From positions 62,001-126,000 of the forward strand of contig CALLLW010000027.1 of the NCBI GenBank assembly GCA_938007995.1: a DNA stretch of 64,000 bases, written 5' to 3'. A program made the translations under genes and the position numbers. The notes beneath the pieces were generated by a model. The model was not told the DNA's origin. It saw only the letters and a list, made by a program, of their open reading frames with translations, and did no database searches. Positions 55,944 to 64,000 of this stretch are shown here, piece by piece (position 1 is the first letter of the stretch; each line of letters opens with the position of its first letter). Source of the DNA: an uncultured Granulosicoccaceae bacterium. GTDB lineage: Bacteria > Pseudomonadota > Gammaproteobacteria > Granulosicoccales > Granulosicoccaceae.

Positions 55944-56906
55944 ATGCTGAACAAAAAATTACTGGTGGCGGCGCTGATGTTGTCTGCCGGTACTGTTGCC
56001 GGTACCGCTCAGGCACAGGACAAAGTCGCAATTTCAGACTTAAGCTGGACCGGCGCAAAAGCGATCGGTCACGTGCTTGCTGCTGTTATCAACGGTCCGC
56101 TCGGCTCTGAGGCAGAAGTCATCAACGGCATGTCACAACAGGCCATTATTGCTGAAGGCATGGACAAGGGCGACGGCTCAGTTGATGTTTACACAGACAT
56201 GTGGATGCCGAATCAGCAGGCGATCTGGGACAAATACATTGACGGCTCCAAGTCGGTTGCCACCAACGAGCCGTATCAGGGCACACAAATGATGTATGTA
56301 CCTGCTTATATGGCAGAGAAAGGCGTGCAGTCTTTTGAAGATCTGGCCAAACCCGAAGTTGCAGCCATGTTCGATAAAGACGGTAACGGCAAAGGCGAAT
56401 ACTGGGCAGGTGCGGCAGACTGGAAATCCACCAAAATGTGGCAGGTGAAGTTCAAGAGTTATGAACTCGGTGAATTATGGGAGCCGCAAATTGTTCCACA
56501 GGATACCTTCCTCGCGCAGCTGAAAGGTGCTATCGCAGGTGAGGAGCCGATTCTTTTCTACTACTGGACACCAGAGTGGATTCACGCGGCTTACGACCTC
56601 ACACCGGTTACCGGTGAGGCTGCACGCACTGATGGCTGTGAAGATCTGGCACTGGATCAGGAAGACTGGCTGGAAGTCTCTACGTTCAACTGTGAAAACA
56701 AAGATGCATCAATCTATGTTGCGTATTCAAAATCACTGGAAGAGCGTAACCCGGATGCCGCCCGATTCTTATCACAGGTAAAGCTTGATCCTTCAGTGGT
56801 CAATGGCTGGATACTGCAGATCGGTCGTGACAAAGAAGATCCACAGGATGTTGCTGAAGCCTGGGTTGAAGAGAATATGGATATTGTAGAAGGCTGGATT
56901 AAGTAA
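55944..56906 (+). CDS. proX: Glycine betaine ABC transporter substrate-binding protein
   Basis: The 320-residue precursor has a signal peptide ending near AQAQ (residue 25). It belongs to the OpuAC/ProX family with ISDLSWTGAKAIGHV, DVYTDMWMPNQQ, GAADWKSTKMW and FYYWTPEWIHAA; the aromatic residues are those that cage quaternary amines. The ATG at 55944 follows ACGAGGA. It is the last gene of the ATPase-permease-binding protein operon and is followed by a strong terminator. Confidence 0.94.
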   Translation: MLNKKLLVAALMLSAGTVAGTAQAQDKVAISDLSWTGAKAIGHVLAAVINGPLGSEAEVINGMSQQAIIAEGMDKGDGSVDVYTDMWMPNQQAIWDKYIDGSKSVATNEPYQGTQMMYVPAYMAEKGVQSFEDLAKPEVAAMFDKDGNGKGEYWAGAADWKSTKMWQVKFKSYELGELWEPQIVPQDTFLAQLKGAIAGEEPILFYYWTPEWIHAAYDLTPVTGEAARTDGCEDLALDQEDWLEVSTFNCENKDASIYVAYSKSLEERNPDAARFLSQVKLDPSVVNGWILQIGRDKEDPQDVAEAWVEENMDIVEGWIK

Positions 56907-56935
56907 CAGTCCGACTAGCTCTATATTTCTGCAAG

Positions 56936-56967
56936 CGCCCATCGGGAAACTGATGGGCGTTTTTTTT
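56936..56967 (+). terminator. Rho-independent terminator after the betaine transporter operon
   Basis: CGCCCATC pairs with GATGGGCG around an eight-base loop and is followed by eight T residues. It starts 29 bases after the stop codon. Confidence 0.95.
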
Positions 56968-57062
56968 GCCTGCTACTTTTTATATTCACCCTTTTATGCT
57001 TAACCTTTTACCAGTAACTTTTTACTTTTCTCTGTGGCCACAGACTGGCCAACAAGCACACT

Positions 57063-57668
57063 TTAGTTATCAAGCCTCTCAGCAGATTCATCTGCAAAAT
57101 AGGCTTCTTTAAAGTGTAACCTGCAGGTGGATTCGTAAAGATCATTGCCACCGATCGCAATCTGCGCTCCGCTGGTTACCGCCTTACCAGTCTCATCACG
57201 TCGTATAACCATTGTCGCCTTGCGTCCACAGTGGCAAATAGCCTTTATTTCTTTCAGGTTGTCAGCCCAGGCCAGCAAATATCTGCTGCCTTCAAACGGC
57301 TCGCCCTGAAAGTCAGTGCGGATTCCGTAAGCCAGCACCGGTATATTCAACTGATCGCACACCTCACCCAGTTGAAATACCTGCTGTCGGTTTAAAAACT
57401 GCGCTTCATCGATCAATACACAACTCAGCGTCGTTTCACTTTGATGTTGTTTAACGATTTCAAAAACATTATCGCTGCTGCTTATTGCTGTGGCTTCAGT
57501 CTTCAATCCGATTCTCGACGCGACCACACCCTGCCCGGCTCGATCATCTACCAGTGGTGACAACACAAGCGTGTTCATACCACGCTCGCGATAGTTGTAG
57601 CTTGATTGCAGTAACGAAGTCGACTTGCCTGCATTCATTGAAGAGTAGTAAAAATAGAGCTTTGACAT
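57063..57668 (-). CDS. tdk: Thymidine kinase
   Basis: The 201-residue type II thymidine kinase has the P-loop SSMNAGKST near residues 9-17, the Walker B-like [10 protein letters not shown], the flexible [12 protein letters not shown] lasso and the zinc-site CHCGRKA. It salvages thymidine. The second zinc cysteine pair appears reduced to STCRLH near residue 183, which is common. It follows the HAD phosphatase gene in the same direction. Confidence 0.96.
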   Translation of the reverse strand: MSKLYFYYSSMNAGKSTSLLQSSYNYRERGMNTLVLSPLVDDRAGQGVVASRIGLKTEATAISSSDNVFEIVKQHQSETTLSCVLIDEAQFLNRQQVFQLGEVCDQLNIPVLAYGIRTDFQGEPFEGSRYLLAWADNLKEIKAICHCGRKATMVIRRDETGKAVTSGAQIAIGGNDLYESTCRLHFKEAYFADESAERLDN

Positions 57669-57752
57669 AGGGTCTTATAGTTAGAAGCGATTAACATTTG
57701 ATCGCAGTGGGCACTGACTACCGGCACAACCTTATTGCCGATTGCCGCAACA

Positions 57753-58355
57753 TTAGCCAGGCAACTCTGCAAAGTATTCGCGAATACGTTGGTAGCAACG
57801 TTCTGTTGCATGAAAGTGTACGGTGTTCATTCCCAGTGCTTTAGCCGCTTCAATATTCGGCAGACTGTCATCAATAAAAACGATCTCGTGCGGGTTTAAC
57901 CGATATCGATCAATAACACGCTTAAACAACGCCGGATCAGGTTTGATCAGCTTTTCCTCTGCAGAAATAACCACCCCGTCAAACCACTCAAAATAATCGC
58001 GGGTACGAAGATATTGCGCGTTTACCAAAGACATATTTGACAATACGTACATCGGAATACCCGCGTCACGCATTTGATTGATCAGTTTTACAGATTCCGG
58101 GAAGTCGACCAGCGATTCCCGTACAACATCGAAACACCGGTGCATCTCAGCGGTGGTTAAATCACTGACAGAACAAATCTGCTCGGCAACCGTTGCCTCG
58201 TCAGTCACCCCTCGGTCAAGGTCAAGCCAAAGTTCTCCACCGTTCAGCAGACGGCCTGCCTGCTCTGCTTTATCTTCAGGTAACTGCAACCTGCGCAGAA
58301 TATCCTGTGGATTCCACTGGACAACAACATTGCCCAAATCCCAGAGTGCAATCAT
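57753..58355 (-). CDS. HAD-family phosphatase, YihX-like
   Basis: The 200-residue protein starts MIALWDLGNVVVQW, giving the nucleophile Asp6 in the DLGN form of motif I seen in E. coli YihX (alpha-glucose-1-phosphatase). Motif II is VLSNMS, the motif III Lys is in KLIKPDPALF, and motif IV is VFIDDSLPN. A sugar phosphate substrate is likely but unproven. A Fur-box-like palindrome lies 66 bp upstream of the start. Confidence 0.9.
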   Translation of the reverse strand: MIALWDLGNVVVQWNPQDILRRLQLPEDKAEQAGRLLNGGELWLDLDRGVTDEATVAEQICSVSDLTTAEMHRCFDVVRESLVDFPESVKLINQMRDAGIPMYVLSNMSLVNAQYLRTRDYFEWFDGVVISAEEKLIKPDPALFKRVIDRYRLNPHEIVFIDDSLPNIEAAKALGMNTVHFHATERCYQRIREYFAELPG

Positions 58356-58420
58356 TTTGGCTCCAGAAGCCCGATCAGACGTCGCAGTTTACTAGAATCC
58401 AACACACTGCATAGCTTCTT

Positions 58421-58439
58421 AATGAGAATGGTTCTCACT
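58421..58439. promoter_or_regulatory. Fur-box-like inverted repeat
   Basis: AATGAGAATGGTTCTCACT contains the perfect inverted repeat TGAGAA-TGG-TTCTCA and resembles the gammaproteobacterial Fur site (AATGAGAATNATTCTCATT). It lies 66 bp before the HAD phosphatase start and about 200 bp before the glycosyltransferase gene, in a 281-bp divergent region. Binding by Fur is inference. Confidence 0.55.
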
Positions 58440-58636
58440 GATGGTATGCCATTATTGAATAGAAAACTGATGTGTAATTTCTTGGTGAAGTTTTATTTGC
58501 ACCGGTGCAAGCCGGGCATTGCTTGTGCGATACTCGGCGTGTTACGTCTGTCACACGTCCGGGGCGAACCAGGTCTGATTCCTGTCAGGAAGATCGCACC
58601 AATTTCCCTACCCGAACAGCGTTGTGATCACAATCA

Positions 58637-59701
58637 ATGCTGCAAAAGTGTAGCAAGTGTACCATTCGGTGGTTACCCGTCCCCCGTTTAACTTTGCATC
58701 CCATTCATGGGCCAACCATAGGTTGGAATCGGTATCGTATTACTTTGATCAGCCTGTCAATCATAATTCCGGTAAAAAACGAAGCAAGCAATCTCGAAGC
58801 CTGCCTGCGCTCAATTCGTGATGCGCGCTCGGTCGACGTCGCCTACGAAATTCTTGTTATCGATAATGGATCTGAAGACGACACCCTCGATGTTGCCCGT
58901 AGATTCTCCGCTGACGTGCACGTGGTTCCCGATGTTACCGTCGCAGCGCTGCGCAACTACGGCGCTGAACACGCACAGGGAAAAGTTCTGGCCTTTATCG
59001 ATGCAGACTGCACTCTTGAACCAGACTGGTTCGACTCGGTGCTTCCGTACATTGATAACGAATCAATTAAATGTTTTGGTAACCCTCCGGGTATTCCGGA
59101 ACAATCCACCTGGGTTCAGGAGTGCTGGTATCAGATAAGGAAAAAAGGCAAGCCCACCGATCCACCGGAAAAAATCGAATGGCTGGAATCGATGAACCTG
59201 TTCGTCAGACGCGATACCTTTCACGCTGTTAACGGTTTTGACACCAGCCTTGAGACCTGCGAGGACTACGATTTTGGTGTCCGCTTAAAAGAACACGGTG
59301 ACATCTGGTGTGATCCCTCTATCAAAGCCATTCATCACGGCGAAGCACGAACAGTAAAGCGCTTCTATGAAAAAGAACGCTGGCGCGGTGTAAGCAATAT
59401 AGAAGGATTGCGTAAGCACGGTTTTACATTTGATGAACTCCCAAGCTTGTTGTTTCCACTGGTTCAAATCGTGGCAATCCTACTGTCGCTAATCACGTTG
59501 CTTCTGGCTGTATTCGGTCAGCTTTCAATCTGGTGGTGTTTGTTGTTTGCCTGTTTCTGGCAGCTACCGTTATTTTTCATGGGCTACAAAAAAAGCGCTG
59601 GCATGCAAAGGCTTAAACAGGCCAGCGGCATCTGGGCACTGTTAAATGTTTATTTCACTGCACGCGGGCAATCTATGTTTATGGGGGCAGCGTGGCAGTA
59701 A
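58637..59701 (+). CDS. Family 2 glycosyltransferase
   Basis: The protein has up to 354 residues. The GT-A core starts SIIIPVKNEASNLEACL, with LVIDNGSEDDT, a DADC metal-binding motif and a CEDYDFGVRL region. Two hydrophobic segments near the C-terminus anchor it to the membrane. The called ATG gives about 36 residues before the core that look unlike the family; a TTG at 58745 is a plausible true start. The next gene overlaps its end by 10 bp, so the two glycosyltransferases form one operon. Confidence 0.85.
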   Translation: MLQKCSKCTIRWLPVPRLTLHPIHGPTIGWNRYRITLISLSIIIPVKNEASNLEACLRSIRDARSVDVAYEILVIDNGSEDDTLDVARRFSADVHVVPDVTVAALRNYGAEHAQGKVLAFIDADCTLEPDWFDSVLPYIDNESIKCFGNPPGIPEQSTWVQECWYQIRKKGKPTDPPEKIEWLESMNLFVRRDTFHAVNGFDTSLETCEDYDFGVRLKEHGDIWCDPSIKAIHHGEARTVKRFYEKERWRGVSNIEGLRKHGFTFDELPSLLFPLVQIVAILLSLITLLLAVFGQLSIWWCLLFACFWQLPLFFMGYKKSAGMQRLKQASGIWALLNVYFTARGQSMFMGAAWQ

Positions 59702-60837
59702 CGCTTGTGCATGTTCTGTTAGTTCTGCTGGCATTCATCATTGTTTTTAACTTTGGTGCCTATTCCGTATTGCTGCGTATTATTGCTTCGTTTCGAAAAG
59801 TGGAGCATCAGATTGATCCCGGTCACACCCCTTCAGTCACTCTGCTGATAGCGGCTTACAACGAAGGCGAAGTGTTACACGAAAAATTACTTAACAGCCT
59901 CGCCCTCGACTACCCGGAAGGTTTGCTGGATATCGTTGTTGTCTCTGATGGCTCAACAGACAACACAGATGAAATCGCACGCTCTTTCGAAAGCCGTGGC
60001 GTGAAGCTGATTGTGAACCCGGTTAACAGCGGCAAAGCAACAGCTCTAAACAATGGCATGAGTCAGATTCAATCTGACATTGTGGTATTGTCAGATGCCA
60101 ATGTTATTTATCAGCTCAGTGCCATCCGGCATCTGGTACGTCACTTTGTCGATCCTTCAATAGGTGCAGTTTCCGGCAAGGTTGTTTTGCTCAACGAAGG
60201 TCTGAGCTACTCCGATGCCGAAAACGCCTACTACCTTGTTGAGCATAATATTCAGCAACTCGAAAGCAACACCGGCAATCTGATCGGTGCAGATGGTGCA
60301 ATGTATGCGCTGCGAAGAGAACTCTTCCGGCCACTGAAAAAAGATACCCTGCTTGATGACTTCGTCCTTTCTATGGGCGTTATTCAACAGCACAAACGTT
60401 TAATTTTTGATTCGCAGGCACTGGGATTTGAACAGAATATCGCCGAAATTGAATCCGAGTACACACGCAAGGTTCGAATTGTGGCCGGTGGTATTCAGTG
60501 CCTCAGGCGTAAAACCGTATGGCCGCCCCGGGGGCATTTCCTTACCGCACTGAAGTTCACTTGTCACAAGATCCTGCGCTGGTTCATCGGCCCGGTGATC
60601 GTTTTATTTATCGCTCTAAGCATCGTTTCAGGGATGCTGACTGGTAACCATTTTCTTGCGATTCTGGTCTGCGGCCTGGCCTTGTGCTGTCCAATGCTAC
60701 AATTACTAGTAAACCTGTTCCCCGGCCTGAAGCAGATACGCGTTGTCAGTCTCTGCACCTACGTGACAGTGATGCTGAAAGCCTCTGTGGTAGGCTGTTA
60801 CAAAGCGTTCGCAAGCCAACAGATCAGCTGGCGATAA
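59692..60837 (+). CDS. Membrane-bound family 2 glycosyltransferase
   Basis: The 381-residue enzyme has an N-terminal membrane segment and a processive-type GT2 core (TLLIAAYNEGEVL, VVVSDGSTDNTDE, VVLSDANVIY). A later LDDFVLSM and a QCLRRK segment stand roughly where BcsA-type enzymes have TED and QxxRW. Three C-terminal membrane segments follow. The GTG start overlaps the previous gene and has a GGGGG stretch just upstream. The product is probably a polysaccharide or glycolipid head group, which I cannot specify. Confidence 0.88.
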   Translation: MAVTLVHVLLVLLAFIIVFNFGAYSVLLRIIASFRKVEHQIDPGHTPSVTLLIAAYNEGEVLHEKLLNSLALDYPEGLLDIVVVSDGSTDNTDEIARSFESRGVKLIVNPVNSGKATALNNGMSQIQSDIVVLSDANVIYQLSAIRHLVRHFVDPSIGAVSGKVVLLNEGLSYSDAENAYYLVEHNIQQLESNTGNLIGADGAMYALRRELFRPLKKDTLLDDFVLSMGVIQQHKRLIFDSQALGFEQNIAEIESEYTRKVRIVAGGIQCLRRKTVWPPRGHFLTALKFTCHKILRWFIGPVIVLFIALSIVSGMLTGNHFLAILVCGLALCCPMLQLLVNLFPGLKQIRVVSLCTYVTVMLKASVVGCYKAFASQQISWR

Positions 60838-60907
60838 TCTACAGTTGTTGAACGACTTGTTGCGTGACCCGGCAACAAAAGTTGATAGCGCAACCTAAGG
60901 ACTCCGT

Positions 60908-61996
60908 ATGCGAATATTTCTGTTTTTGATCGGTCTTGTTGCAGGTAGTGCAAATGCAAGCAGCAATGCGGACTTCGCAGCGCTGTACAAGCAGCATTCA
61001 TCGTCAGTAGTGACAATATTCACAGCAACCCTTGAAACCGGACAGGATCCATCAGACGCTGCGCTGGGTATCGGGTCCGGGGTGCTGATTGAGGAAGATC
61101 AGATCCTGACAGCTGCCCACGTGATAGACAGCGCGCAGGCTATCGAAGTGCTCTTCACCGACGGTGTCAGAATCCAGGCTGACGTCATCTCATCGCTCGC
61201 CGCCAGCGATGTTGCGCTACTCAAACTGCGAGAAAGCCATCCCAACCCGCAAATTGCTTCACTGGCTGACTCCGATGAAACCCCGATTGGCAGTGAAGTC
61301 TTCATTATCGGCGCACCGTTTGGAATTTCCCAGACTCTCAGTGTGGGTCACTTGTCAGGACGACTGAACCGCGGGCTGATGGCACACGGGACACCGATAG
61401 AATTTCTGCAAACAGATACCGCAATCAACACCGGAAATTCCGGCGGCCCAATGTTTAACGTGCAGGGCGAGGTCATTGGTATTGTAAGTTTCATCCTGAC
61501 TAAAAGCGGTGGCTTTGATGGCATCGGTTTCGCCACATCCAGTAACACCGCCAGAAAAGCCCTGCTGACCAGCTCCGGTGTGCTTGCAGGCTTCGAAGGC
61601 ATCATGCTGGACGCACAGACTGCTGATCTGCTTAACTTTCCACAACCAGGCATGCTGGTGCAGCGGGTAAATGCTAATTCCATCATGGCTGAAGCTGGTT
61701 TGATCGCAGGCTCTGTACCGTCTGAAATCGGCGGTCGAAAAATGTTGCTTGGTGGCGATCTGATCCTCTCTGTCAATGGTCTGCTTTGCCGCGGCCCGCA
61801 CGATTTTTCAGCAGCGCAGCCAGAATCCGGTATTCATTTTGATGAGCCGCTGGTGCTGACGGTTTACCGCAATGGCGAAACGGTAGAACTGTACGCCGGC
61901 GCCGATGCGGATACCCTGCCTGGTCTTATCCACAACCACAATTACGCCAACCACAATGACGAAGAAGATGAGCTGGAGAACGCGAGCACCAACTAA
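60908..61996 (+). CDS. Exported trypsin-like serine protease (DegP/HtrA-related)
   Basis: The 362-residue precursor has a signal peptide (cleavage near ANAS, residue 18). The S1C catalytic triad is His71 (LTAAHVID), Asp101 (SDVALLKL) and Ser178 (TGNSGGPMFN). The region after about residue 215 has a PDZ-like pattern (GMLVQRVNANSIMAEAGLIAGS, DLILSVNGL). There is only one PDZ-like domain, so it resembles DegS or short HtrA proteins. The C-terminus is His/Asp/Glu-rich. It is periplasmic by inference. Confidence 0.9.
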   Translation: MRIFLFLIGLVAGSANASSNADFAALYKQHSSSVVTIFTATLETGQDPSDAALGIGSGVLIEEDQILTAAHVIDSAQAIEVLFTDGVRIQADVISSLAASDVALLKLRESHPNPQIASLADSDETPIGSEVFIIGAPFGISQTLSVGHLSGRLNRGLMAHGTPIEFLQTDTAINTGNSGGPMFNVQGEVIGIVSFILTKSGGFDGIGFATSSNTARKALLTSSGVLAGFEGIMLDAQTADLLNFPQPGMLVQRVNANSIMAEAGLIAGSVPSEIGGRKMLLGGDLILSVNGLLCRGPHDFSAAQPESGIHFDEPLVLTVYRNGETVELYAGADADTLPGLIHNHNYANHNDEEDELENASTN

Positions 61997-62232
61997 GTGG
62001 ATCCAGGAAGCGGTAACAAGACAGACCACAAGCGGATCAGGGTACAATCAATTCAAGGACAGTATGAGACGGGCAAAGCCTGAGCAGAAGATCGCAGGTG
62101 AGCATTGCTTTTAATCGTCCGGTCATCAGCGCTTTTGTGAAGCAAAGCGTATAGAAGTCACGATCATGCACAGTTTCGCGCTGTTTGTTTCAAATATAAT
62201 ACACGCAAGCGAAACAAGCACTGGAAAATACC

Positions 62233-63114
62233 GTGTCGCCAAGCGTAAATGAAAATTCCCTTGCGAGTCGCCTCGCTATTATTGCTTTATACCTGGCGAT
62301 AGCCGGCTGTGGAGGTGACAGTGCATCGAGCTCAGCACCTTCAAACACATCGAACAATGATGTGCCGGCAGTGCAGGTAGTGAGTGAGCCAGCCGAACAG
62401 CCTCAGCTCGAAACACCTCAGCCATCGACACCAGAAGAATCACAGGTAGTAGAATCGCAAGTAGTCGGGGATGATCATCACGATATCAGCCAGGGTGTTC
62501 GCTTCACTGACTCCAATCTGGATATTTGGCCGCCACAGCCTGTAGACATCAAACAGGTGACCTCTCTTACAGATTTACAACGTGAAACCGGCGATGAAAG
62601 GGTCCGCCGGATCAGCAGCTTTCAAAGCAAAAGCCTGCCCGGAATAGATAACGCAATCTCAAACCTGATTGGAGCGCGCCACGAAGTGCTCACTCAACAC
62701 TATCTGCGCGACAAATCAGGCAAAGCCAGCCGAGTTGATGTTGAGATTTTTAACTACGATACCAACCAGGTCATCACGGTTGAACTTGATGCCCAGAGCA
62801 ACAAGATCATCAGTCAGCGAAGCGATGATGCACATCAGTACCAGCCGCCAGAGTCGCAGGCTGAAGTCGCACGTGCAATAAAACTGGCAGCTGCTGATCT
62901 AACCCGACAAGGGTTTACCGAACATACCCGTCTACAGGGTACCGGGCTTCTCGCCTTTCCAACGTCAGTAGAGACCGCCGCGAGTGGTACCAACTTTTTC
63001 AGTGAACGTAAAATCTATATCACCTTCGGCACTGGCAATGGTGTGCTGCCGCACTACCGCGCGCTGGTTAATCTCAGCACTAATACAGTCGAAAGCAGCG
63101 GTTCAATCCAATGA
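62233..63114 (+). CDS. Lipoprotein resembling copper amine oxidase N-domains
   Basis: The 293-residue precursor has a lipobox IAGC with Cys26, then a Ser/Pro/Gln-rich linker to about residue 75. The folded part has RVDVEIFNYDTNQVITVELD (about 165-185) and an AEVARAIKLAAADLTRQGF helix. It ends with YRALVNLSTNTVE. This order resembles the small N2 and N3 domains that precede the catalytic domain of copper amine oxidases. Its stop overlaps the next start (ATGA), and the next gene resembles that catalytic domain. The family call is by pattern and needs a profile search. Confidence 0.6.
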   Translation: MSPSVNENSLASRLAIIALYLAIAGCGGDSASSSAPSNTSNNDVPAVQVVSEPAEQPQLETPQPSTPEESQVVESQVVGDDHHDISQGVRFTDSNLDIWPPQPVDIKQVTSLTDLQRETGDERVRRISSFQSKSLPGIDNAISNLIGARHEVLTQHYLRDKSGKASRVDVEIFNYDTNQVITVELDAQSNKIISQRSDDAHQYQPPESQAEVARAIKLAAADLTRQGFTEHTRLQGTGLLAFPTSVETAASGTNFFSERKIYITFGTGNGVLPHYRALVNLSTNTVESSGSIQ

Positions 63115-64000
63115 ATAACAGTATTTCAAACACACTACTGCAGGCGTTTGCCATTATTCTTATGTGCCTTGCCGGCAGCTGCGTAGCCCAGGCTGATGAA
63201 GGTGAAATCAGCTGGCGCGGGTGGGAATTTTCCTACAATACCATAGGCGCTGAAGGTCTTGAACTATACGACGTCAGTTTTGATGGTTACAGAATTCTCG
63301 GCAAAGCCAGCTTTCCGGTGATGCGAGTCGAGTACGACAACGATGTCTGCGGTCCATACGCGGATATCCTCTGGACTAACGCCTATGTACCGATTGAACT
63401 AAGCCCACCCTATGATAGCTGTAACGCAGGGTCCGGACTCTGCGGTCGCACATACACGCAGGATGGTAACGATTATCTGGAACTTGGCGTCAATGTAGAG
63501 CTCGGTGAATACGACATCTACCAGTCCTACATCTTCAGTCCCGACGGCTATATGGATTCTTTTGTTTTCAGCCGCGGGCTGCAGTGTGAAGAAGATCACC
63601 GACACCATGCACACTGGATGTTTGATTTTGATATCGATGGCAGTGCCAATGATCAGGTGTTAAAAAACAGTGGCGATCTACAAACCTCCGAATTCAACGA
63701 CCGTAAAGTCAGTACCGATTACTGGACTGTCAGAGATGCACAAACCGGTCTGCGTGTTGAAGTAGACCCGGGACCATACGACGGCTTCACCGATGATTTC
63801 TCTCAGTGGGATGTGGCAGTACGCAAATGGGATCAAAACGAAACCAGTGGATGGCGCCTCGGTGCGCGGGGCGAGCTCGGTGACAACTACAATGAAAGCG
63901 AGAATATAGATCGGCAGGATATTGTTTTCTGGTATATCTCGCATCTGGATCACAAATCACTTGAAGGCCCAACCAAATGGCACTCTTCAGGGCCGCGTAT
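63111..64000 (+). CDS. Copper amine oxidase-like catalytic domain protein (3' end beyond window)
   Basis: The frame is open from ATG at 63111 to the window end (296 codons seen). A signal peptide ends near VAQA. The start WEFSYNTIGAEGLELYDVSF and later RVEYDND match the catalytic-domain opening of copper amine oxidases. The cofactor site, normally Asn-Tyr-Asp/Glu-Tyr, reads Glu-Tyr134-Asp-Ile. Putative copper ligands are His163-x-His165 (DHRHHAHW) and His278 (WYISHLDHK). Spacings from Tyr134 to these are shorter than in well-known enzymes. It may be an active divergent oxidase or a non-enzymatic relative. Confidence 0.62.
   Translation, partial: MNNSISNTLLQAFAIILMCLAGSCVAQADEGEISWRGWEFSYNTIGAEGLELYDVSFDGYRILGKASFPVMRVEYDNDVCGPYADILWTNAYVPIELSPPYDSCNAGSGLCGRTYTQDGNDYLELGVNVELGEYDIYQSYIFSPDGYMDSFVFSRGLQCEEDHRHHAHWMFDFDIDGSANDQVLKNSGDLQTSEFNDRKVSTDYWTVRDAQTGLRVEVDPGPYDGFTDDFSQWDVAVRKWDQNETSGWRLGARGELGDNYNESENIDRQDIVFWYISHLDHKSLEGPTKWHSSGPR

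Noticed and set aside
58422..58691. 89-codon ORF starting in the Fur-like box
   Set aside because: No ribosome site and no family pattern; it overlaps the glycosyltransferase start.
63399..63953. Minus-strand ORFs at the right edge
   Set aside because: They are antisense to the continuous plus-strand amine-oxidase-like frame, which has a signal peptide and family motifs.

Overview
The window looks like a chromosomal segment of a free-living, probably marine, Gram-negative gammaproteobacterium. Supporting signs are OmpA-type and DUF481-type envelope proteins, many lipoboxes, Tat-exported proteins, a TRAP transporter, a glycine betaine transporter, proteobacterial-style housekeeping genes (polA, tdk, thrB of the APH type, moaA) and roughly 50% GC. 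I cannot name the genus from sequence alone. No rRNA, tRNA, CRISPR array, phage module or transposase was seen. All intergenic features below were found by eye.

Layout. (1) 0.1-4.6 kb, minus strand: front end of an exopolysaccharide operon (Wza-like exporter, Wzc-like tyrosine autokinase, Wzy/O-antigen-ligase-like membrane protein), continuing off the left edge. (2) 5.0-11.0 kb, minus strand: an operon for a three-component aldehyde:ferredoxin oxidoreductase (four-cluster ferredoxin subunit, tungsto/molybdopterin catalytic subunit, FAD/NAD subunit) with pterin-cofactor genes (MoaD-like, MoaA) and two small unknown proteins. A terminator-like hairpin sits inside it. (3) 11.2-16.4 kb: a CX5R phosphatase, then the classical MoxR / DUF58 / TgpA transglutaminase operon. 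(4) 16.5-25.3 kb: a truncated heparinase-like gene, a protease-like-RimK fusion, a Cys/Met-metabolism PLP enzyme, polA, a LOG-family gene and thrB. (5) 25.6-30.5 kb: a dctPQM TRAP transporter with an attenuator after dctP and a very long DctM. (6) 30.6-36.4 kb: Sel1-repeat protein, divergent Lrp/ald pair, YcaQ-like protein, ribokinase.

(7) 36.4-49.6 kb is an envelope-protein island. It is bounded by two paralogous two-gene cassettes, each encoding a membrane-anchored BON/OmpA protein followed by a small protein that starts M-x-WVLWDI and continues as a coiled coil. Between them lie an asparaginase, small membrane proteins, a DUF882 peptidase, an OmpA lipoprotein and two lipoproteins with calcium-type repeats (one with a CHRD domain). 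(8) 49.6-56.9 kb: a control region with three copies of the palindrome TGTCATGACA, a 29-codon ORF and several hairpins before an outer-membrane protein gene. Then come a second, divergent AOR-family enzyme, a hexanucleotide microsatellite, and a glycine betaine ABC transporter whose permease carries an extra N-terminal domain. (9) 57.0-64.0 kb: tdk, a HAD phosphatase, a Fur-box-like palindrome, two glycosyltransferases, a trypsin-like protease, and at the right edge a two-gene pair resembling a copper amine oxidase split into N-domain lipoprotein and catalytic domain. The second gene of that pair is cut by the window end.

The most unusual items are the duplicated BON-OmpA/coiled-coil cassette, the split copper-amine-oxidase-like pair with an altered cofactor motif, the second AOR with altered Fe-S ligand spacing, and the palindrome-rich leader at 49.99-50.39 kb. 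Short tandem repeats of 6, 12, 14 and 15 bp recur in the intergenic regions.
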